A stretch of 64,000 nucleotides of DNA from assembly GCF_038397735.1 (NCBI RefSeq), contig NZ_CP151635.1, positions 1,736,001-1,800,000 on the forward strand, in the 5' to 3' direction. Shown piece by piece: positions 58,885-64,000 of the stretch; the first letter of the stretch is position 1; every line of letters starts with the position of its first letter. This DNA comes from Microbacterium sp. LWH13-1.2. Its GTDB lineage: Bacteria; Actinomycetota; Actinomycetes; Actinomycetales; Microbacteriaceae. The position numbers and the translations under genes are program-made. The notes beneath the pieces were generated by a model. That model was not told the DNA's origin. It searched no databases and worked only from the letters and a program-made list of their open reading frames with translations.

Positions 58885-59618
58885 CGCCATACCTCTTCGA
58901 TCCGGCGGAGCGCAGCGCGGGCGGCGTGCCTCTCGGATTCGGTGGCGTGGTGGGCACCGAAGCGCACCCGCTCGAACAGAGTCAACAGCTCCGCGGCGTC
59001 GTCCGAGATGCCGGAGCGCCGCGTGATGATCCTGAGGGCGAACTCTCCCGGCGTCTCGCTCGGAGCGCGTGCGACCCCTGCCTCCGCCGCACTCTCTTCG
59101 AGGCCGACCCACGCGGCGATGACGGCGTCTGTCGGCAGCGCGCGCTCGTCGATGGCCTGCAGCGCCCCGGCGATACCGCGCCGGATGGCTTCGACCACCA
59201 CCTCAGGTTCGGGAACCGCAGCCACCTCAGCGACATCTGCGGCGACCTCGGCTCCGTCGCGCCGCTCCGTGGGCCTGTTGCGCCAGGCGCGCAGCAGCGC
59301 TCGAACGATGATCACGAGGAGCGCGATGACCCCGGCAGCGACCAGGAGCATCAGGATCACTGCGAACACCTGCACCACGGCGGCGCTCGTGGGGTCGACC
59401 TCGACCTCTTCCGGAAGCCCCGTCGCGCCGGGCGCAGTCGTGGGAACCGGCGGCTCCGATGGGAGCGGCACCGGCTCCGACGGACGGAATGTGGGTGGAC
59501 CCTGGATCGCGGCGGCGATCATCACGATGAGGAAGAGCGCGGCGACGGCGCTCACGAGTCCGAGCCGACGAACACCCCGACGCGCATCGGTCGTCGGACG
59601 TTCACTCGGCATGCCCAC
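58881..59618 (-). CDS. DUF4129 domain membrane protein
   Basis: The 245-residue protein has an N-terminal helix (GLVSAVAALFLIVMIAAAI), a Pro-rich linker, a second helix (VFAVILMLLVAAGVIALLVII) and a C-terminal DUF4129 domain with APSETPGEFALRI and FERVRFGAHHATE. DUF4129 often occurs fused to or beside transglutaminase-like proteins in MoxR clusters. Here no transglutaminase gene is seen. It starts with GTG 59618 or ATG 59612. Confidence 0.85.
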   Translation of the reverse strand: MGMPSERPTTDARRGVRRLGLVSAVAALFLIVMIAAAIQGPPTFRPSEPVPLPSEPPVPTTAPGATGLPEEVEVDPTSAAVVQVFAVILMLLVAAGVIALLVIIVRALLRAWRNRPTERRDGAEVAADVAEVAAVPEPEVVVEAIRRGIAGALQAIDERALPTDAVIAAWVGLEESAAEAGVARAPSETPGEFALRIITRRSGISDDAAELLTLFERVRFGAHHATESERHAARAALRRIEEVWR

Positions 59619-59632
59619 ACCCTATGACGCGG

Positions 59633-60076
59633 TCACTCCGGGGCGGGGCGCCGACCCGCGAAAGCCGACAACCCGTCGCGCAGCGCTGCGATCTGCGCGA
59701 GATCCATGCCCACCGCCGCCATGACCTGGCGAGGAACATCGAGCGCACGCTCGCGGAGCGCCCGACCGGCATCCGTGAGGGTGATGTCGAGGCGGCGCTC
59801 GTCTTCCGAGCTGCGCTGCCGGGCGACCAGGCCGTCGACCTCGAGGCGCTTGACCAGCGGCGACGCGGTGGCCGGCTCGAGAGCGAGATCAGCGGCGAGA
59901 TCATTGAGCTGGCGCGGAGCACGCTCCCAGAGCGCGAGCATCACGAGGTACTGCGGATGTGTGAGTCCGAGCGGCTCCAGGATCGGCCGGTAGATCGCGA
60001 CGACGTTGCGCGCGGCGGTCACCAGGGCGAAGCAGAGCTGGTTGTCCAGCTTGAGCAGATCATCCGTAGCGGTCAC
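59633..60076 (-). CDS. MarR-family transcriptional regulator
   Basis: The 147-residue protein has a MarR winged helix: LGLTHPQYLVMLALWE, LNDLAADLALEPATASPLVKRLEVDGLV and the wing RSSEDERRLDITLT. MarR proteins respond to phenolics or oxidants and repress the divergent gene. GTG 60076 is chosen because -10 TATAGT lies six bases upstream; the longer frame starts with TTG. It is divergent from a small zinc-ribbon-like gene 44 bases away. Confidence 0.9.
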   Translation of the reverse strand: MTATDDLLKLDNQLCFALVTAARNVVAIYRPILEPLGLTHPQYLVMLALWERAPRQLNDLAADLALEPATASPLVKRLEVDGLVARQRSSEDERRLDITLTDAGRALRERALDVPRQVMAAVGMDLAQIAALRDGLSAFAGRRPAPE

Positions 60077-60082
60077 GGCTCG

Positions 60083-60113
60083 ACTATACAACGGCACTAA
60101 TAGTTAGTACACT
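60083..60113. promoter_or_regulatory. Divergent leaderless promoters with shared palindrome
   Basis: Minus strand: -10 TATAGT (60088-60083), six bases, then GTG 60076. Plus strand: -35 TATACA (60085-60090), 17 bp, -10 TACACT (60108-60113), seven bases, then ATG 60121. The inverted repeat ACTAATAGTTAGT (60096-60108) lies between the two -10 elements and is a likely MarR operator controlling both genes. Confidence 0.65.
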
Positions 60114-60120
60114 AAGCAAC

Positions 60121-60363
60121 ATGGCACGCTCCAGTGATCGCCCTCCTCTTCGCTCGCGCATCCGCGAGGCAGGTGGTCTCTATTCCTGGATCAATTCGAA
60201 TCTGATCCGGTTCGCCGGCCCGGCATCGGTCGGACCCTACGAGAAGACGCCTCCCCCGAGCGCTGCCGAGAGAGCGGAACGGGCCTGCCCGCTCTGCGGG
60301 GCCCCGATGAGTGAGCACGAGATCGATCGCTCAGGCCCGAAGACACTCGTCCACTGCCCCTGA
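60121..60363 (+). CDS. Small zinc-ribbon-like protein
   Basis: This 80-residue protein has a basic helical N-terminus (RPPLRSRIREAGGLYSWIN) and a C-terminal pair CPLCG (56-60) followed by HCP at the very end. With H66 in MSEHEID this could bind one zinc. No family is recognised. It is divergent from the MarR gene and probably its target, because their promoters share an operator. A ribosome site is absent and the -10 spacing predicts a leaderless mRNA. Confidence 0.65.
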   Translation: MARSSDRPPLRSRIREAGGLYSWINSNLIRFAGPASVGPYEKTPPPSAAERAERACPLCGAPMSEHEIDRSGPKTLVHCP

Positions 60364-60374
60364 CGCTCGCGCGG

Positions 60375-60707
60375 TCAGTCGTCTCGGGCTGCGTCCTCGC
60401 GCGCGACGTCGAGCCAGAAAGCCAGATCGTCATCGCCGACCAGCGCTCGTGGCGACACATCGAGCCATCCGGTGCCCATCGTCCGGGGCCCCATGACCGC
60501 CGCCTCGACGCCGGTTCTGGTGATCAGGGCAGCGCCGTGCTCTTCGTCCACTCGAACGAGGAGCACGCCACCGCTGCGGGCTCCGACCAGGATGTGTCCG
60601 TCGAGGAGGAAGGCGCGGGTGCCGAACATCCGCTTCTCCTCGACGCCTCCGTCGAGGGTCAGCAGCGCGCGCACGCGGTCGGCGAGCTCTTCTCCTGACG
60701 CATCCAT
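60375..60707 (-). CDS. TfoX N-terminal domain protein
   Basis: The 110-residue protein matches the N-terminal domain of TfoX/Sxy: LADRVRALLTLDGGVEEKRMFGTRAFLLDGHILVGARS. In Proteobacteria that domain is found with competence activators, but isolated versions in actinobacteria have no known role. ATG 60707 is preferred because GGAGG lies eight bases before it; the ATG two codons upstream (60713) is too close to that site. It lies downstream of uvrB, 19 bases from its stop. Confidence 0.8.
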   Translation of the reverse strand: MDASGEELADRVRALLTLDGGVEEKRMFGTRAFLLDGHILVGARSGGVLLVRVDEEHGAALITRTGVEAAVMGPRTMGTGWLDVSPRALVGDDDLAFWLDVAREDAARDD

Positions 60708-60726
60708 CGTCATCGCCTCCGGGGGC

Positions 60727-62799
60727 TCAGGCGTGCCCTGCCTTCTCCATGGCACGCAGCTCCTTCTTCATGTCCTGGACCTCATCGCGCAGTCGCCCGG
60801 CGAGCTCGAACTTGAGTTCGGCCGCAGCAGCGAGCATCTGGTCGGACAGGTCCTGGATGACGGCTTCGAGCTGTTGAGCACCCTCGGCCGCGATTCCCGT
60901 GCGACGGAGGTTCGGTGTCGGCGACTTGCCCTTGCCCGTCGCACGCCCGCGCCCGGACATCATCTCGGCCGTGTCCGCGCCCTCGCGAGCGAGCACCTCG
61001 GTGATGTCGGCGATCCGTTTGCGCAGCGGCTGCGGATCGATGCCGTGCTCGAGGTTGTAGGCCACCTGCTTCTCACGACGACGATCTGTCTCCTCGATGG
61101 CCTTGGCCATCGAATCGGTGATCTTGTCGGCATACATGTGCACTTCACCCGACACGTTTCGCGCCGCGCGACCGATCGTCTGGATCAGCGAGGTGCCGGA
61201 GCGCAGGAAGCCCTCTTTGTCGGCATCGAGGATCGCCACCAGCGACACCTCAGGCAGGTCGAGACCTTCGCGGAGCAGGTTGATGCCGACGAGCACGTCG
61301 TAGACGCCGGCCCGCAGCTCGCTGAGCAGTTCGACACGACGGAGCGTGTCGACATCGGAATGGAGGTAGCGCACCCGCACGCCGTGCTCTCCGAGGAAGT
61401 CGGTGAGCTCTTCGGACATCTTCTTCGTGAGCGTCGTGACGAGCACGCGCTCGTCACGACCCGCGCGAACCCGAATCTCTTCGAGGAGATCGTCGATCTG
61501 CCCCTTGGACGGCTTCACGATGATGTGCGGGTCGACGAGGCCGGTCGGGCGGATGATCTGCTCGACCACGCCGTCGGCGATGCCCATCTCGTATTTGCCG
61601 GGGGTCGCCGACAGGTACACCGTCTGACCGATGCGGTTCTTGAACTCGTCCCAGCGCAGGGGTCGGTTGTCCATCGCGCTCGGCAGGCGGAATCCGTGTT
61701 CCACGAGGGTGCGCTTGCGCGAGGCATCGCCTTCGTACATCGCACCGATCTGCGGCACCGTGACGTGCGACTCGTCGATCACGAGCATGAAGTCGTCGGG
61801 GAAGAAGTCGAGCAGCGTATGCGGCGGCTCGCCGGGCTGACGTCCGTCCATGTGTCGGGAGTAGTTCTCGATCCCCGAGCAGAAGCCCAACTGCTGCAGC
61901 ATCTCGAGGTCGAATGTGGTGCGCATCCGCAGACGCTGTGCCTCGAGCAGCTTGCCCTGACGCTCGAACTCCTTGAGCCGCTCTTCGAGCTCGTGCTCGA
62001 TGGTGCCGATCGAGCGCTGGATCACGTCGGTTCCCGCCACGTAGTGCGAAGCGGGGAAGATCGGAACCGCATCGAGCTTCTCGATGACCTCACCGGTGAG
62101 CGGATGCAGCGAGTACAGCGCCTCGATCTCGTCGCCGAACAGCTCGATGCGGATCGCGTGCTCTTCATACACCGGGATGATCTCGATCGTGTCGCCGCGC
62201 ACACGGAAGTTGCCTCGCGAGAAGTCGACGTCGTTGCGGTTGTACTGCATCGCGATGAACTGCCGGATGAGCGCATCTCTGTCGTACCGCTCCCCCACCT
62301 GGAGCGCGACCATGGCGCGAAGGTACTCTTCAGGCGCGCCGAGGCCGTAGATGCAGGAGACGGTGGAGACGACGATCACGTCGCGGCGGCTGAGCAGCGA
62401 GTTCGTGGTCGAGTGACGGAGACGCTCGACCTCGGAGTTGATTGACGAGTCCTTCTCGATGAAGGTATCGGTCTGCGGGACGTACGCCTCGGGCTGGTAG
62501 TAGTCGTAGTAGGAGACGAAGTACTCGACCGCGTTGTTGGGCATCAGCTCGCGGAACTCGTTGGCGAGCTGGGCGGCGAGCGTCTTGTTGTGCGCGAGCA
62601 CGAGCGTCGGGCGCTGCACCTGCTCGACGAGCCACGCGGTGGTGGCCGACTTGCCGGTGCCCGTCGCGCCGAGCAGCACGATGTCGGTCTCGCCGGCATT
62701 GATGCGGGACGCCAGCTCGGCGATGGCCTTCGGCTGGTCGCCGGCTGGCTCGTACTCGCTGACGACCTCGAACGGACGGACACTGCGCGTGGGTTGCAT
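60727..62799 (-). CDS. uvrB: Excinuclease ABC subunit B
   Basis: UvrB is the helicase-like damage-verifying subunit of nucleotide excision repair. The 690-residue protein has Walker [15 protein letters not shown] near 40, the beta-hairpin region [12 protein letters not shown], helicase motifs (VIDESH) and the C-terminal UVR motif that binds UvrC. GGAGGT directly abuts the ATG, too close for a ribosome site, while -10 TACGCT lies six bases before it, so the mRNA may be leaderless. No LexA box was seen. Confidence 0.96.
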   Translation of the reverse strand: MQPTRSVRPFEVVSEYEPAGDQPKAIAELASRINAGETDIVLLGATGTGKSATTAWLVEQVQRPTLVLAHNKTLAAQLANEFRELMPNNAVEYFVSYYDYYQPEAYVPQTDTFIEKDSSINSEVERLRHSTTNSLLSRRDVIVVSTVSCIYGLGAPEEYLRAMVALQVGERYDRDALIRQFIAMQYNRNDVDFSRGNFRVRGDTIEIIPVYEEHAIRIELFGDEIEALYSLHPLTGEVIEKLDAVPIFPASHYVAGTDVIQRSIGTIEHELEERLKEFERQGKLLEAQRLRMRTTFDLEMLQQLGFCSGIENYSRHMDGRQPGEPPHTLLDFFPDDFMLVIDESHVTVPQIGAMYEGDASRKRTLVEHGFRLPSAMDNRPLRWDEFKNRIGQTVYLSATPGKYEMGIADGVVEQIIRPTGLVDPHIIVKPSKGQIDDLLEEIRVRAGRDERVLVTTLTKKMSEELTDFLGEHGVRVRYLHSDVDTLRRVELLSELRAGVYDVLVGINLLREGLDLPEVSLVAILDADKEGFLRSGTSLIQTIGRAARNVSGEVHMYADKITDSMAKAIEETDRRREKQVAYNLEHGIDPQPLRKRIADITEVLAREGADTAEMMSGRGRATGKGKSPTPNLRRTGIAAEGAQQLEAVIQDLSDQMLAAAAELKFELAGRLRDEVQDMKKELRAMEKAGHA

Positions 62800-62805
62800 A
62801 CCTCC

Positions 62806-62811
62806 AGCGTA
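62806..62811 (-). promoter_or_regulatory. -10 element of uvrB, leaderless spacing
   Basis: TACGCT (62811-62806), six bases, then ATG at 62799. Confidence 0.45.
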
Positions 62812-62866
62812 TGCCGGGCCACCGACACCGGGGTCGCGCGTCCGTCAGCGGCGAACGGGGAGCCGC

Positions 62867-63658
62867 TCAGCCCGACTCCGGCGTCCAGACGTAGGGAGTG
62901 GTGGTCGACACCTTGATCAGCCCTGCGCGCTCGAGTATCGGCCGGGAGAACTCCGTCGAGTCGGACTGGAGGTACCGCTTGCCGCGAGCGAGAGCGGAGC
63001 GCGCGCGTCGCGCGGTCAGTGCGCGGTAGATCCCCCGGCCACGCCACGACTCGATCGTCGCACCGCCCCAGAGCCCCGCGAAGTCCGTCGCCGCCACGGG
63101 TTCGAGGCGGCCTGCGCTGATCACCGCGCCGTCCGCGACGGCGATCCACAGCTCCACCGTGTCGTCCGAGCGGATGCGCTGCAGAGTCGTCTCCACCCGT
63201 GCACGCCAGTGCGGATCGTCGAAGACGGTGCCCTGCATCTCCTCCATGGCCAGCACCTCCGCCTCGGTGCGAGCTCGGCGCAGCTCGACTCGGTCGGGAA
63301 CCGCGACCTCCTCGGCGAGCAGCGCCGCCTCGCCGATCATGATCGACTCGGTGTCCTCCGGCACGAACCCGCGCGCGATGAGCGCATCGTGCAGACCGGG
63401 AGCGTAGTCGTGGCCGCGAGTCTTCCACTCCACGCTCGTGATGCCGGCGATGCCGCGGAAGTGCTCCAGCGCGGCGTCGACGAGCTCGGCGGCCCGCGCG
63501 GCATCCGCTCCGCCCAGGTTCGCATACGACACGAACCCGCGGCCGCCCGGGAACACTGCGAGACGGAGGGGCCCCATCGGGGCCACCGCCAGTGCGTGAG
63601 CGGTCTCGGCATCGGTTCGGAGCTGTGCGTCGTAGGCCGCGAGGAGATCCAGGCTCAT
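62867..63658 (-). CDS. GNAT-family N-acetyltransferase
   Basis: The 263-residue protein has a C-terminal GNAT fold with the acetyl-CoA loop SWRGRGIYRAL (near 210) and the helix following it, and an N-terminal half of similar size that may be a second, degenerate GNAT lobe. The substrate is unknown. It is preceded by an MFS transporter gene on the same strand. ATG 63658 is 55 bases from that gene. Confidence 0.82.
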   Translation of the reverse strand: MSLDLLAAYDAQLRTDAETAHALAVAPMGPLRLAVFPGGRGFVSYANLGGADAARAAELVDAALEHFRGIAGITSVEWKTRGHDYAPGLHDALIARGFVPEDTESIMIGEAALLAEEVAVPDRVELRRARTEAEVLAMEEMQGTVFDDPHWRARVETTLQRIRSDDTVELWIAVADGAVISAGRLEPVAATDFAGLWGGATIESWRGRGIYRALTARRARSALARGKRYLQSDSTEFSRPILERAGLIKVSTTTPYVWTPESG

Positions 63659-63713
63659 GCGCCCATCCTCTCAGGAAGCCGCTGCCCTGCGACTCTCGCG
63701 GCGCCGCACCCGC

Positions 63714-64000
63714 TCACGAGGAACCGGCGGCTGGCGATCCGCGCAGCTTCGCGACCGCCGAGGACGCCGCGAGGGCGCACATCGCGAGGACCGCGACGAT
63801 GAACCACACCCAGTCCGCCTGGCCGAACACGATGCCGAGCGCCCAGCCGAACAGACTCGATCCTGCGTAGTAGCCGAAGTAGTAGAGCGAGGATGCCTGT
63901 GCTCTGCTGGCGGGTCCCGCAGCCGCCGGCGCCCACCCCGATGCCACGGCGTGCGCACCGAAGAAGCCTCCGGTGAAGAGAAGCAGCCCGATCAGCACGA
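63714..64000 (-). CDS. MFS transporter, C-terminal part only
   Basis: The visible 95 residues hold the last two to three membrane helices of a major-facilitator transporter (LIGLLLFTGGFFGAHAVASGW, then YYFGYYAGSSLFGWALG and VWFIVAVLAMCALAA). The frame continues past the right edge; the GTG at 63998 is an internal valine codon. SLYYFGYYAGSSLFG resembles the drug-efflux DHA1 group, but the substrate cannot be assigned. Confidence 0.8.
   Translation of the reverse strand, partial: VLIGLLLFTGGFFGAHAVASGWAPAAAGPASRAQASSLYYFGYYAGSSLFGWALGIVFGQADWVWFIVAVLAMCALAASSAVAKLRGSPAAGSS

Overview
The window is chromosomal DNA from a high-G+C Gram-positive bacterium. It is almost certainly an actinobacterium of the Microbacteriaceae, most likely Microbacterium or a close relative. 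The evidence is the codon bias, RbpA, WhiA, paired ClpP1/ClpP2, a translational-type ileS T-box with a very short Stem I, an RNase E/G with an acidic Ala/Glu N-terminus, and actinobacterial gene orders (rplU-rpmA-obg-proB-proA; ileS-folC-DUF4233-ndk; uvrA-uvrC-rapZ-whiA next to gap-pgk-tpiA-secG-rbpA). I see no prophage, insertion sequence, integrase or CRISPR array.

Layout. 1-3.9 kb: ribosomal L21/L27, Obg and proline synthesis (proA is cut by the left edge). 3.9-8 kb: DUF4031, RNase E/G, a VKOR-family membrane protein. 7.6-13.4 kb: ndk, DUF4233, folC and ileS behind a T-box. 13.4-15.2 kb: an AbiEi-like/DUF559 gene between two related palindromic elements, then a pentapeptide-repeat-like protein. 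15.2-20.2 kb: a peptide/nickel-type ABC transporter (binding protein, two permeases, double ATPase). 20.3-23.5 kb: a five-gene type VII secretion-related cassette. 23.6-26.4 kb: valS. 26.4-29.6 kb: a small ArsR-type regulator unit with a remarkable operator array, then kbl-tdh threonine degradation. 29.7-33.2 kb: LysR regulator, M3 peptidase, Nudix. 33.2-40.3 kb: clpX and clpP2-clpP1, separated by a deoxyribose/aldehyde catabolic operon (SorC regulator, deoC, aldehyde dehydrogenase, and a hollowed-out aldehyde dehydrogenase). 40.3-42.8 kb: TPR protein, trigger factor, tRNA-Pro and tRNA-Gly. 42.9-44.1 kb: an unrecognised membrane-anchored HExxH protein. 44.1-48.6 kb: rbpA, secG, tpiA, pgk, gap, sodA. 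48.8-55.5 kb: whiA, rapZ, uvrC, uvrA. 55.6-59.6 kb: a MoxR-DUF58-DUF4129 membrane cluster. 59.6-64 kb: MarR regulator, small zinc-ribbon-like protein, TfoX-like protein, uvrB, a GNAT enzyme and a truncated MFS transporter.

The most interesting system is the 20.36-23.47 kb cassette: a YbaB/EspL-like protein, a WXG100 protein, an EspC-like protein, a large protein with a WXG-like helical N-terminus and an alpha/beta-hydrolase C-terminus (GFSQGG plus Asp and His), and a lipoprotein. The genes are packed tightly behind one clear promoter, and no secretion ATPase lies nearby. I read this as a candidate type VII-secreted lipase/esterase with dedicated chaperone-like partners and a possible immunity lipoprotein. 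Second in interest is a four-unit, exactly 14-bp-phased palindromic operator array (27290-27347) covering the promoter of an ArsR-type gene. Many single genes here also have a -10 hexamer 6-7 nt before the start codon, which predicts widespread leaderless transcription.
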